From the NCBI GenBank assembly GCA_945900775.1, contig CAMDJP010000007.1:1-64000 (forward strand): a stretch of 64,000 bases of DNA, read 5' to 3'. Numbering within the stretch: the first letter of the stretch is position 1; each line of letters starts with the position of its first letter. The notes below the pieces were generated by a model. It worked only from the letters and a program-made list of their open reading frames with translations, did no database searches and was not told where the DNA came from. The stretch is from Akkermansia muciniphila. Lineage in GTDB: Bacteria > Verrucomicrobiota > Verrucomicrobiia > Limisphaerales > SIAT01. A program made the position numbers and the translations under genes. Of the stretch, positions 32,498 to 43,154 are shown piece by piece.

Positions 32498-32968
32498 TCA
32501 ACGCGCAAGAGGCGCACCTAGCTCCTCGAGCGCCTTGCGGGAGTACCACTTCACGGCATTGCTCATCGGCGGCTGAAGCGCGTCGAGCTCCGGCGCTGCG
32601 CACCAGCGGATGTCGTGGTGCTCCGCCTCGGCCAGTTGTAACGCGCCGTTCTTCGGCCGCGCCCAGTAAATCATCCCGATGTGCTCGTGCGCGGGATTGA
32701 TGCGGTGGATGTCGAGGAAACGCGGCCCAATGAGCGCACGTGTGCCCGGCTCGGTGGTGGGCGGCCGTTCGCCGACGAGCTCCACCTCCAGCCCGCTCTC
32801 CTCGCGCGCCTCGCGCAACGCCGCCTGCTCGGGATCCTCGTCCAGCTCGATGTGACCGCCGAGCGGCAACCACTTGTCGAGCTTGCGATGATGAATGAGC
32901 AGGACCTTGCCCTGATGGACGACAAAGATCGCCACCGTGAAATCTATCTTCTCGTGAATGTGCGCCAC
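32498..32968 (-). CDS. NUDIX hydrolase
   Basis: A 156-residue NUDIX protein. The box spans Gly38 to Leu60: GGHIELDE, then RE (52-53) and EESGL at the end, matching Gx5Ex7REUxEExGU. The N-terminus MAHIHEKIDFTVAIFVVH is typical of the family, which supports the GTG at 32968 as start; an in-frame upstream extension to 33091 overlaps the next gene. The substrate (a nucleoside diphosphate derivative) is unknown. Confidence 0.9.
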   Translation of the reverse strand: MAHIHEKIDFTVAIFVVHQGKVLLIHHRKLDKWLPLGGHIELDEDPEQAALREAREESGLEVELVGERPPTTEPGTRALIGPRFLDIHRINPAHEHIGMIYWARPKNGALQLAEAEHHDIRWCAAPELDALQPPMSNAVKWYSRKALEELGAPLAR

Positions 32969-33035
32969 GCGAGGATTAACCGCCAAACCGTGGACAACGC
33001 CAAGCTGTGAAAGAGGAAACGTGTGAGGCCGGATT

Positions 33036-33332
33036 CTATTTTTTAGTCCAACCGCGCTCCTTGAGATACCCTTGAATAAATTTACCTTCAAAAAGAGACA
33101 CTATGCTGCCCGCCAAGCCAGCATGCGGATTACTGTAACCGGTAATCGCACTGCTCAACCGCTGAGATGCTCTGTCTACCTCGCGTATCCTTGCTTGCTC
33201 AGCTTGCGCTGCGCGCACATCACTATCAAAATCATATTCAGCAGCTCCCGGCTTGTGCCAGTCCGCGTATCGTGGCGTGGCGCAGCCTACGAACAGCAGG
33301 CAGGCCACCAAGACCACAAGCGATTGCCTCAT
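33036..33332 (-). CDS. Small lipoprotein of unknown function
   Basis: A 98-residue protein with a lipoprotein signal, MRQSLVVLVACLLFVGC, the lipobox Cys at residue 17, and a short charged body. It contains GLAGSIVSLFEGKFIQGYL and ends WTKK. The start may be ATG 33332, ATG 33344 or GTG 33347; a GGAG lies just before the latter two. Base composition is noticeably more AT-rich than in neighbouring genes, so it may be a later arrival. I do not recognise the family. Confidence 0.65.
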   Translation of the reverse strand: MRQSLVVLVACLLFVGCATPRYADWHKPGAAEYDFDSDVRAAQAEQARIREVDRASQRLSSAITGYSNPHAGLAGSIVSLFEGKFIQGYLKERGWTKK

Positions 33333-33347
33333 AGAGATAATCATCAC

Positions 33348-33596
33348 TCCAGATGTTTCATAGTCATTGAATCATATTTTAAACTCGTTTAACTTGGGAT
33401 TGTCAACCTAGAATTTAACCCATACTTTATAGGGTGCCCCCCCCTGCCCCCGCCGCGAGCAATTCCCATTGGTCAGAAATGCGAAACCCTTCTTGATGCG
33501 CATTAATCTGCTGGTGACAGTGAAATAACCGATGCCAACGAAGCGGCGAACCTTTCTTCGTATTCCTCATAACATCGCTTGTCGCGATACATTCTT
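33348..33596. other. AT-rich intergenic stretch without a recognisable gene
   Basis: About 250 bases between the small lipoprotein and the FmdB-type gene. It is clearly richer in A and T than the rest of the window, apart from a run of eight C at 33437-33444 followed by CCCCC blocks. No tRNA, hairpin with T-run or credible reading frame was seen on either strand. It probably carries the promoter of the lipoprotein gene. Confidence 0.5.
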
Positions 33597-34127
33597 TCAA
33601 TAATCGTACAAGCCGCTGTCGTGTGTGTAAGCACCGCCACCGCGGCCGCCCATGCCACCGCGGCCGCCCATGCCACCGGGGCCGCCTTCCTCGCCACCCA
33701 TGAGGTCCCCGAACACATCGCCCATGTCGGCCTCGATCTTCTCGGGATCCTCGCCGGCTTCGAGGCGTTTGATGGCGATGTCCATTTCCTTGGGCATGGT
33801 GCCCGGCGGCATGAGGTCCTTCATCTTCTTCATCATATGAGCCATGTGGCGCGGATTGTTTTCGTCCATGTGCCCCATGTCCCGCTCCATCTCGGCCATC
33901 ACGCGCTCCATCTTGCGCGGGTCGATGTCGGGCATCGGCGGGCCGTCGCTCTCAGGCTTGGCGGTGGGCTCGGCGAGTCCCTTGCTGAGGGCGAACCGGC
34001 TGATCTCCTTCTCCAACTTCTTGCGGCCGCACTGGGGGCAGGCCGGCGAATGCGCCGGATTCACGCGCTTGGAGAGGAAGCTGAAGATCTTCCGGCACTT
34101 GGGACAGGCAAATTCGTAGATGGGCAT
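33597..34127 (-). CDS. FmdB-type zinc-ribbon protein
   Basis: A 176-residue protein beginning with the FmdB/CxxC_CXXC_SSSS zinc ribbon (MPIYEFACPKCRKIF, with CPQC downstream; Cys8, Cys11, Cys30, Cys33). This is followed by a Met-, Glu- and Asp-rich helical region (RKMERVMAEMERDMGHMDEN). The tail is Gly/Met-rich (GGMGGRGGMGGRGGG), ending in Tyr. Start ATG 34127 begins the zinc ribbon exactly. The Met-rich body is longer than in simple FmdB proteins. A regulatory or metal-linked role is possible but unproven. Confidence 0.8.
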   Translation of the reverse strand: MPIYEFACPKCRKIFSFLSKRVNPAHSPACPQCGRKKLEKEISRFALSKGLAEPTAKPESDGPPMPDIDPRKMERVMAEMERDMGHMDENNPRHMAHMMKKMKDLMPPGTMPKEMDIAIKRLEAGEDPEKIEADMGDVFGDLMGGEEGGPGGMGGRGGMGGRGGGAYTHDSGLYDY

Positions 34128-34263
34128 GCGTCTTTTCTTTCTCCGCTGAACTTCTTCAATAGAAGTTAGCAAGAACCGGTATCAATTGGCAAATAGCCTG
34201 AATCGTTGCCATTCGTCGGAGCGGCGAGCTCAGCGAGTTCAAATCATCGCCTCTCACGGAGTA

Positions 34264-34510
34264 AGAATAGAAGCCGGGGGCGAGCGGCTGAAATTTCTGT
34301 GTGTGCTGAAAGAGTTCACGCGGGAATTTCCGATACTGGAAGTGCGCCGAGGAATCCGTGGGAGAAGGCATATCTGGAATCGTTCAACAGCCGATCGCGT
34401 GCGGAGCACTTGAACCGCGACGCCGTACTCGTCGCTGGGGTTTCTGGCGCTGGCGGCGTTCGAGGAAACCTCGAAACCAACACTCCCATTGCACGTCGCT
34501 CAATAAACCT
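34264..34510 (+). pseudogene. IS3-type transposase remnant, internally deleted and frameshifted
   Basis: Three pieces of an IS3-family OrfB are found in different frames. The first (34264-34353) reads RIEAGGERLKFLCVLKEFTREFPILEV, matching the conserved R-L-K/F-L-x-V-x-D-E-F-T-R-E stretch with Asp changed to Lys (shown here only for reference). The second (34353-34430) reads NPWEKAYLESFNSRSRAEHL, which contains the final Glu of the DDE triad. The third (34475-34510) reads RNQHSHCTSLNKP, like the RPHSSL tail. The segment with the second catalytic Asp (SDNGPEF-type) is missing between pieces one and two, so this is a dead fragment. Confidence 0.7.
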
Positions 34511-34716
34511 CGGTTTTCCGAGGGTTCGAGACTGGATTTTCCATTTCTCGGCCCAGATGGGTCCCTATCCTAACAAAACAAGTCCGCCTCAAGCCCTGCG
34601 AACCGATTTTTTGGTCAGAAAGGGCGATTCCTCAGGGTTTCGGCTTTTTTCCTCCATCAGCGAGAACGTTCGACGGGAGCGGGAAGAAAAAATCTCAGAT
34701 TTTTTGTAAAAATTAT

Positions 34717-34746
34717 TTGACGGGGATATTACAAATCCGCTATACA
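34717..34746 (+). promoter_or_regulatory. Putative sigma-70 promoter of nrdAB
   Basis: TTGACG at 34717-34722 matches five of six -35 bases. After 18 bases comes TATACA (34741-34746), four of six -10 bases. The -10 element lies inside the first NrdR-like box. No other promoter of comparable quality was seen upstream of nrdA. Confidence 0.55.
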
Positions 34747-34752
34747 TGGTGC
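34737..34752 (+). promoter_or_regulatory. NrdR-box-like operator 1
   Basis: CCGCTATACATGGTGC matches the NrdR consensus acaCwAtATaTwGtgt at about 11 of 16 positions and covers the -10 hexamer. NrdR represses ribonucleotide reductase genes by binding pairs of such boxes. Its centre is 32 bases from that of box 2, about three helix turns, as is usual for NrdR pairs. Confidence 0.55.
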
Positions 34753-34768
34753 AGTTCATTGAAACTGG

Positions 34769-34784
34769 ACACAATTAGTTGTGT
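34769..34784 (+). promoter_or_regulatory. NrdR-box-like operator 2
   Basis: ACACAATTAGTTGTGT matches 13 of 16 NrdR consensus positions. It is the core of an 8-bp perfect inverted repeat (GGACACAA / TTGTGTCC, 34767-34786). It would lie at about +16 to +31 of the predicted transcript. An alternative is an IS end, since GGACACAA-like ends occur in IS elements and a transposase remnant is nearby. Confidence 0.6.
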
Positions 34785-34786
34785 CC

Positions 34787-35133
34787 TCTAGTGTAAAGAA
34801 GCGGCAGAGAGGGCTTGGGGATTAGCGGCGGAACCAGTGCTTTTCAGGGCGCGAAATCGAAGCGCGACTGAAAAGCAAAAGATGTAGGCTGGGGCGGTGC
34901 CGATTGGAAACCTTGAACCTCGCGACTGGGAATGCCCAGTTCGATGGGGCGATTTTGCCTCCTGCCCTCCGAACGTTTCCTCACACTAGCCTACCCGCAG
35001 GACGCGGGGCTGTCTCGCCAAGGACAGCCGGGAAAAGGGCCCAGTCGGTTTGAGGCGCGAGGTCGCGGCTCCTGTCGCCCCAAATCCTATTGCAGTAACG
35101 CGGCTGGCAACCGCACGAATCGACAACCAGACC
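34787..35133 (+). ncRNA. Long structured leader of nrdAB, candidate cis-regulatory RNA
   Basis: About 350 untranslated bases separate the predicted promoter from nrdA. Visible stems are GCTTTTCAG/CTGAAAAGC (34839-34876), ACTGGG/CCCAGT with an AATG loop (34925-34940) and GGCTGTC/GACAGCC (35008-35029). A long-range pairing GTAGGCT (34884-34890) with AGCCTAC (34988-34994) would close a multibranch element. No T-run terminator is seen. It does not match the cobalamin riboswitch core. An in-frame TTG at 35050 exists but the ATG at 35134 better fits nrdA. Whether the leader is functional is inference. Confidence 0.35.
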
Positions 35134-38040
<2,907 letters not shown>

Positions 38041-38081
38041 CTGTTTTAAATAAACCAAGAAAATCGAAAAGAAGAACCCGT

Positions 38082-39140
38082 ATGTCCTGCTGTAACGTCT
38101 CCAACACCCCCGCTCAAGCCCACGACCTCACCAAGCGCGTCAACGCCGAGGACAAGCGACTCATCAACTGCAAGGCCGTGGATGTCAACCAACTCATGCC
38201 GCTCAAGTACAAGTGGGCGTGGGAACATTACCTGAACGCGAACAAGAACCATTGGCTCCCGAGCGAGGTGCCGATGCAGAAGGACATCGAACTGTGGAAG
38301 TCGAACAAGCTCACCGACGACGAGCGCCACGTCATCATGCGCAACCTCGGCTTCTTCTCCACCGCCGAGAGCCTCGTGGGCAACAACATCGTGCTGGCCA
38401 TCTTTAAGCACGTCACCAACCCCGAGTGCCGCCAGTACCTGCTCCGGCAGGCCTTCGAAGAGGCCATCCACACGCATACCTTCCACTACATCTGCGAGTC
38501 GCTCGGGTTAGACGAGCGCGAGGTGTTCAACATGTACCACGAGGTCAACTCCATCAGCGAGAAGGACCAATTCGAGATGAAGCTCACCAGCGAAATTCTC
38601 GATTCAAACTTCAGCACCGACACCGTCGAAGGCGTCCAGCAATTCCTCAAGAACCTCCTCGCCTTCTACGTCATTATGGAAGGCATCTTCTTCTACTCCG
38701 GCTTCGTGATGATGCTCTCCTTCCAGCGGCAGAACCGCATGACCGGCATCGCCGAGCAATTCCAGTACATCATGCGCGACGAGACCATCCACATGAACTT
38801 CGGCGTGGATCTCATCAACGGCATCAAGGAGGAGAACCCTGAGGCGTGGACGCCCGCCTTCCAAGCCGAACTACAGCAGATGATCGAGCAGGCCGTCGAA
38901 TTGGAAATCGCCTACGCGCAGGACTGTCTGCCCCGCGGCATCCTCGGTCTCAATGCCGGCCTCTTCCGCGAATACGTCCAGCACATCGCCGACCGCCGCC
39001 TCGAGCGCATCGGCATGGGCGCACGCTACGGCTCGCGCAACCCCTTCCCGTGGATGAGCGAGGCGATTGACCTTGGCAAAGAGAAGAATTTCTTCGAGAC
39101 ACGCGTGACCGAGTACCAGAGCGGATCGCTCACCTGGTGA
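38082..39140 (+). CDS. nrdB: Class Ic ribonucleotide reductase beta subunit (Phe in place of radical Tyr)
   Basis: A 352-residue ferritin-fold subunit that supplies the oxidant for NrdA. The metal ligands are Glu96, Glu127, His130, Glu200, Glu234 and His237 (in [22 protein letters not shown] and RDETIH). The residue four after His130, normally the radical Tyr, is Phe134, and the first ligand is Glu instead of the usual Asp. Each position equals that of Chlamydia trachomatis R2c plus seven. Such enzymes use a Mn/Fe centre instead of a tyrosyl radical. The sequence [18 protein letters not shown] is itself strongly chlamydia-like. Operon with nrdA; a terminator follows. Confidence 0.95.
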   Translation: MSCCNVSNTPAQAHDLTKRVNAEDKRLINCKAVDVNQLMPLKYKWAWEHYLNANKNHWLPSEVPMQKDIELWKSNKLTDDERHVIMRNLGFFSTAESLVGNNIVLAIFKHVTNPECRQYLLRQAFEEAIHTHTFHYICESLGLDEREVFNMYHEVNSISEKDQFEMKLTSEILDSNFSTDTVEGVQQFLKNLLAFYVIMEGIFFYSGFVMMLSFQRQNRMTGIAEQFQYIMRDETIHMNFGVDLINGIKEENPEAWTPAFQAELQQMIEQAVELEIAYAQDCLPRGILGLNAGLFREYVQHIADRRLERIGMGARYGSRNPFPWMSEAIDLGKEKNFFETRVTEYQSGSLTW

Positions 39141-39159
39141 TTTAGGGGGTGGAGAACCG

Positions 39160-39197
39160 GGCGGCGGCTGGCAGCCCTTGCTGGCCGCCGCCTTTTT
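39160..39197 (+). terminator. Rho-independent terminator after nrdB
   Basis: A perfect 9-bp stem GGCGGCGGC/GCCGCCGCC (39160-39168 and 39184-39192) with a 15-base loop is followed by TTTTT (39193-39197). It lies between nrdB and dcd, 17 bases before the dcd start, and so should end or attenuate nrdAB transcription. Confidence 0.85.
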
Positions 39198-39214
39198 CTG
39201 AGCTCAACACAACT

Positions 39215-39784
39215 ATGGGAATCCACTCCGACAAATGGATCCGCAAGATGGCCAAGGAACACGGCATGATCGAGCCGTTCGCCGAGGCCCAGGTGCGCCA
39301 GTCCGCCGACGGCCGACGCGCCATCAGCTACGGCGTCTCCAGCTACGGTTACGACCTGCGCGTCTCCGACGAGTTCAAGGTCTTCACCAACGTCTTCAGC
39401 ACTGTGGTGGACCCAAAGGCCTTCGACGACAAATCGTTCGTGGACATAAAGACTGACGTCTGCATCGTGCCGCCAAACTCCTTCGCCCTCGCTCGCTCCA
39501 TCGAGTACTTCCGCATCCCGCGCCACGTCCTCACCATCTGTCTCGGCAAGAGCACCTACGCCCGGTGCGGCATCATCGTGAACGTCACGCCGTTCGAGCC
39601 GGAATGGGAAGGCCACGTGACTTTGGAAATCTCCAACACCACGCCGCTTCCTGCTAAAATCTACGCCAACGAAGGGCTCGCCCAGGTTCTTTTCCTTGAG
39701 GCCGAAGAAGTCTGTGAAATTTCCTACGCCGATCGCGGCGGCAAGTACATGAAACAGACCGGCATCACCATCCCACGGATGTGA
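39215..39784 (+). CDS. dcd: dCTP deaminase
   Basis: A 189-residue trimeric enzyme of the dUTPase fold that converts dCTP to dUTP (possibly also on to dUMP). Motifs are [13 protein letters not shown], the phosphate loop GKSTYAR (Ser113, Arg117), [16 protein letters not shown] with the catalytic Glu138, and the final [19 protein letters not shown]. The start ATG at 39215 follows the nrdB terminator; an in-frame ATG at 39149 falls before the terminator stem. With nrdAB it forms a deoxynucleotide-supply group. Confidence 0.92.
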   Translation: MGIHSDKWIRKMAKEHGMIEPFAEAQVRQSADGRRAISYGVSSYGYDLRVSDEFKVFTNVFSTVVDPKAFDDKSFVDIKTDVCIVPPNSFALARSIEYFRIPRHVLTICLGKSTYARCGIIVNVTPFEPEWEGHVTLEISNTTPLPAKIYANEGLAQVLFLEAEEVCEISYADRGGKYMKQTGITIPRM

Positions 39785-40416
39785 CGACAGCCTCCCTGAC
39801 CACCGAGCTTCTCCCCGCCGCCGAAAAAGATTCCCGCCATCTCATGGTCGTCTTGCACGGCCTCGGCGATAGCATGGATGGCTTTCGCTGGCTACCGCCT
39901 GCGCTCAAACTACCGTGGCTGAACTATCTGCTCGTCAACGCGCCTGACGATTACTATGGCGGCTACTCGTGGTACGACTACGCGGCTGACGCCCATCCCG
40001 GCGTCGTGCGTAGCCGCGAATTACTTTTCAAACTGCTCGATGCTCAGCGCGCTGCCGGTTTCCCGACCGAACAGACCTTTCTCCTGGGCTTCTCACAAGG
40101 CTGCCTGATGAGCTATGAAATCGGCCTGCGCTACCCGCACCAACTCGCCGGGTTGGTCGGCATCAGCGGCTACGTGCACGAGCCGGAGAAAATGCTGCGA
40201 GAACGCTCGCCCGTGGCGGACCAGCAGCGCCACCTCATCACGCATGGCACATACGATCCTGTCGTGCCCTTCGCCGCTTCTCACGAACAGATGAACCTCC
40301 TCAAGGCCGAGGGAATCCAGATCGATTGGCAAGAGTTTCGCAAGGAGCACACCATCGCAGGCGAGGCCGAGTTGACCGTAATCCGTGAATTCGTGAAGCG
40401 CCAAGCCGGCCGTTGA
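39781..40416 (+). CDS. Carboxylesterase/lysophospholipase-type alpha/beta hydrolase
   Basis: A 211-residue cytoplasmic serine hydrolase of the carboxylesterase/phospholipase family. The triad is visible: GFSQG (Ser105), GTYDPVVP (Asp159) and KEHTI (His190). [10 protein letters not shown] forms the oxyanion loop. The GTG start at 39781 overlaps the dcd stop (ATGTGA), so the two genes are probably co-translated. The natural substrate is unknown. Confidence 0.88.
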   Translation: MTTASLTTELLPAAEKDSRHLMVVLHGLGDSMDGFRWLPPALKLPWLNYLLVNAPDDYYGGYSWYDYAADAHPGVVRSRELLFKLLDAQRAAGFPTEQTFLLGFSQGCLMSYEIGLRYPHQLAGLVGISGYVHEPEKMLRERSPVADQQRHLITHGTYDPVVPFAASHEQMNLLKAEGIQIDWQEFRKEHTIAGEAELTVIREFVKRQAGR

Positions 40417-40425
40417 TTCATACCG

Positions 40426-41502
40426 TCACGGCGCGCGCTCAACTATAATTCTCTTCCGGTCATTCACGCCGTGGCGCATCAACGCCGCGTTCTCGTAGAG
40501 GGCCATTCGCGGCTCCAGTGGCGGCATCTTGGCAAGCGAGCGCAACCGCCCCAACTCCCCCACGGCGAGGATATCCAGCGCCACAGGATCGCCGCTGAAC
40601 CAGAGTTGCCCGAGCGCCGCGCTGTAGTGCAGCAGCGTCTCCTGCTCACCTTGATACTGGCAGATGAGCGCGTCCGTCACACACAGCGCGACACGGTTGT
40701 CGAAGGCCGGCAGCGCGAGAATTTCCACCACCGCCTGCTCGAACCAGTTCTGATCGCGCTCAAAGCGGCGCGTGTTGTCCAACGTGTCCAACGCCAGCCC
40801 GGCGAGATGCCCGGAAACACCGGCGCGGCGGCGAACGTTCATCGGCGCGACATGGATGATGCGCGTAATCTCCCGCGTGAGCAGTTTCGTGACGTGCGAC
40901 CGTCGACCAACCGCATCCCCTTTTTTGCCGAACTCCAAGTCGGTCGGCGCCGGTTCGCCGAGGAACGGCGAATCGTAGAACGCTGCGGCATCGTACCCTG
41001 CCTCCACCGCACCGGCCACGCGCACTTTGTAGCGCGCCTGCAGCGCCTTGAAACCGGCCTGTTCAAGATCAGCCGCGGACCGGTCCCATACCACGATCTG
41101 CCCCGACGCCAAGCCCGCAGCCAGTAGGCTTTCAATCAGCGCGGCGGCGGTTTCAACGCGCGCGCCACCGCCTTCACCCGATGCTGCGGCGACCTTGATG
41201 CCGATCAGTTCGTTCGCCGCGTACACGCCGTTGGTCGTCAGGAGCGCACGCCACGCCGCGTCCAGCCGGTTCGTTCCCGCCAGTTGCTTGACACCACGAT
41301 CCACGAGCGCACGCACCGCGGCGGCCACGGGCTTGAACTTTACGACCGCGCCGGGAGCCTCAGCCATCACCACGCGTACCGATGGCTCCGCCTTAGGCCC
41401 TTCTGCGCCACATGCGGCAGAAAAAAGCGCGCCGCCGGCCGCGCACGCAATGAGACGCACGTACCAATCCGGCGTTGCAAAGATAGATCGCTTTGTTGAC
41501 AC
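40426..41502 (-). CDS. DUF362-like protein, probably exported
   Basis: A 358-residue protein. Near the N-terminus is a hydrophobic segment (WYVRLIACAAGGALFSAAC), perhaps a signal. The body resembles DUF362 proteins: GIKVAAASGEG, a VVWDRSAAD strand-turn, THIIHVAPMN-like, then GVSGHLAGLALDTLDNTRRF, and SGDPVALDILAVGELG near the end. The usual ferredoxin-type Cys motifs of some DUF362 proteins are absent. GTG 41502 is proposed as start because it leaves 31 bases to the divergent lipoprotein gene; the frame continues antisense to 41778 with unconvincing sequence. Function unknown. Confidence 0.6.
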   Translation of the reverse strand: MSTKRSIFATPDWYVRLIACAAGGALFSAACGAEGPKAEPSVRVVMAEAPGAVVKFKPVAAAVRALVDRGVKQLAGTNRLDAAWRALLTTNGVYAANELIGIKVAAASGEGGGARVETAAALIESLLAAGLASGQIVVWDRSAADLEQAGFKALQARYKVRVAGAVEAGYDAAAFYDSPFLGEPAPTDLEFGKKGDAVGRRSHVTKLLTREITRIIHVAPMNVRRRAGVSGHLAGLALDTLDNTRRFERDQNWFEQAVVEILALPAFDNRVALCVTDALICQYQGEQETLLHYSAALGQLWFSGDPVALDILAVGELGRLRSLAKMPPLEPRMALYENAALMRHGVNDRKRIIVERAP

Positions 41503-41533
41503 TTCTGGAGCTGCGATGCTAGCAGCGCCGTCT

Positions 41534-43141
41534 ATGCAGACCATCAAAAATTCCACCGCACGCGGCCTCGTTGTCGTATTCGCGCTGGCTGTGATTTTTC
41601 TGACCGGCTGCAAGCCGTCCGGTGCCAAAGCCCTTCTCGAAGGCGAACGCCTCATCCAAGAGGGCAAACCGGAGGAAGCTTTCGCCCCGCTGCTCACCGC
41701 CACGAAACTGCTGCCGCAAAACGCGCAGGCATGGAACCACCTCGGCATCGCCCAGCACAACGCCGGCGAACTCGCCAATGCGTTGGAGTCTTACCAAAAG
41801 GCCGCCGCGATCAACCCAAACCTCGCTGCCGTTCGCTTCAACATCGGCTGCCTGCATCTCGAAAGTGGCCGCGCGAAGGCCGCAATCAATGAGTTCGCCA
41901 CCTTCAATGTTCTCCAGACGAATTCGTACGAAGGCTGGCTCTGGCTTGGTTTGGCGCAGACTCACGCACAGCAACTCACGGATGCCGAGAAATCCCTCGC
42001 GCGAGCGGCTCTGATTAATCCGCGCGCGCCCGAGGCGCACAACGCGCTCGGCGTGCTTCAGATCCGCCAGAAGCGCCTTCCCGATGCGGTGAAGAGTTTC
42101 TCCGCCGTGTTGCAGCAGACCAATTACCCGCCCACCTTGCTGAACGCCGCCATCGCATTGCACCAACATTATCCCGCGCGCTCCGCCGAAAACCGGAAAG
42201 AGGCCCTCCTGCGCTATCGTAAATACCTCGAGGCTGAACCACGCGGACGCCACGCGGACGCCGTCCAGTTCGTCGTAAGGCAATTGGAGGCCGAATTCGA
42301 AACATCAAAAATCGCCACCACGAACTCGCCGCCCGCTACTGCCACGAATCGCGTCGTGACCGCGACAAACAACCTTCCGGGCACGAACATCGTTCGCGGC
42401 AGCACTCTCACCAACGTCGTCGTCGTCGCACCCGAGACGACGAACGCACCGACCATCAAGCCGAAACCGCCGGCCGAGACCAACGTCGTCATCGTCACGC
42501 CGCCGCCTTTCCCCAAGCCGCCACCGACCGTCGTGCCGCCACCGACTGCCACGAACCCGCCGCCTGCCGCCGTGACGAACGTGGCGAGCATCCCGCCGTT
42601 GAAGCCAAAGCCCGCGCTCCCCAATGTGCCGCGTTACAAGTACAAGAAACCGGCCGCACCGGTGGAAGGCGATCGTGCAGCGGCGAACGCACCTTTTGAG
42701 AAGGCGCTGACCAGCCATCGCCTCGGCAATCTGCCCGAGGCCATCGCTGGTTACCGAGCGGCGGTGAAAGCCGATCCCGCCTACTTCAACGCCCAGTTCA
42801 ACCTCGCGCTCGCGTTGCACGGCGCGAACGATTTCGCCAACGCGCTCCTCACCTACGAAGTCGCCCTGATCATCGATCCTCTCTCGCTTCTCGCTCGGTA
42901 CAACTTCGCCTTCGGACTGGACAAGCAGAAGTTCCCGCTCGATTCGGCAAACGAACTGGAAGAACTGCTCGGCACGCATCCGTCCTACGTGCCTGCCCAT
43001 CTGCTGGCCGCGAATCTCTACGCCCAGCAATTGAATCAGGCGGACCGCGCGCGCGACCATTATCGGCGCGTTCTCCAGCTCGAGCCGAGCCACACACAGG
43101 CGACCAATATCCGCCGCTGGCTCGCCGATAATCCCGAGTAA
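41534..43141 (+). CDS. TPR lipoprotein with Pro/Thr/Asn-rich linker
   Basis: A 535-residue protein. Its lipoprotein signal ends LTGCKPSG, with the lipid-bearing Cys near residue 22. A first set of TPR units follows (AWNHLGIAQHNAGELANALE, GWLWLGLAQTHAQQLTDAEK). Then comes a linker of over 120 residues made of Pro, Thr, Asn and Val (TATNRVVTATNNLPGTN, PPPFPKPPPTVVPPP). A second TPR block completes it (RLGNLPEAIAGYRAAVKADP). Likely tethered to the outer or inner membrane as a protein-binding scaffold. dnaG begins 13 bases after its stop. Confidence 0.82.
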   Translation: MQTIKNSTARGLVVVFALAVIFLTGCKPSGAKALLEGERLIQEGKPEEAFAPLLTATKLLPQNAQAWNHLGIAQHNAGELANALESYQKAAAINPNLAAVRFNIGCLHLESGRAKAAINEFATFNVLQTNSYEGWLWLGLAQTHAQQLTDAEKSLARAALINPRAPEAHNALGVLQIRQKRLPDAVKSFSAVLQQTNYPPTLLNAAIALHQHYPARSAENRKEALLRYRKYLEAEPRGRHADAVQFVVRQLEAEFETSKIATTNSPPATATNRVVTATNNLPGTNIVRGSTLTNVVVVAPETTNAPTIKPKPPAETNVVIVTPPPFPKPPPTVVPPPTATNPPPAAVTNVASIPPLKPKPALPNVPRYKYKKPAAPVEGDRAAANAPFEKALTSHRLGNLPEAIAGYRAAVKADPAYFNAQFNLALALHGANDFANALLTYEVALIIDPLSLLARYNFAFGLDKQKFPLDSANELEELLGTHPSYVPAHLLAANLYAQQLNQADRARDHYRRVLQLEPSHTQATNIRRWLADNPE

Positions 43142-43154
43142 ACCGCGCCACACT

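Noticed and set aside
32466-32873. N-terminal extension of the M16 peptidase
   Set aside because: The in-frame sequence is Arg/Ala-rich, antisense to the NUDIX gene, and would hide the signal peptide.
34787-35133. An adenosylcobalamin riboswitch before nrdA
   Set aside because: GGGAA occurs, but the following GGTG-type core and the conserved B12-box are missing.
41503-41778. N-terminal extension of the DUF362-like protein
   Set aside because: It is antisense to the start of the TPR lipoprotein gene and shows no conserved features.
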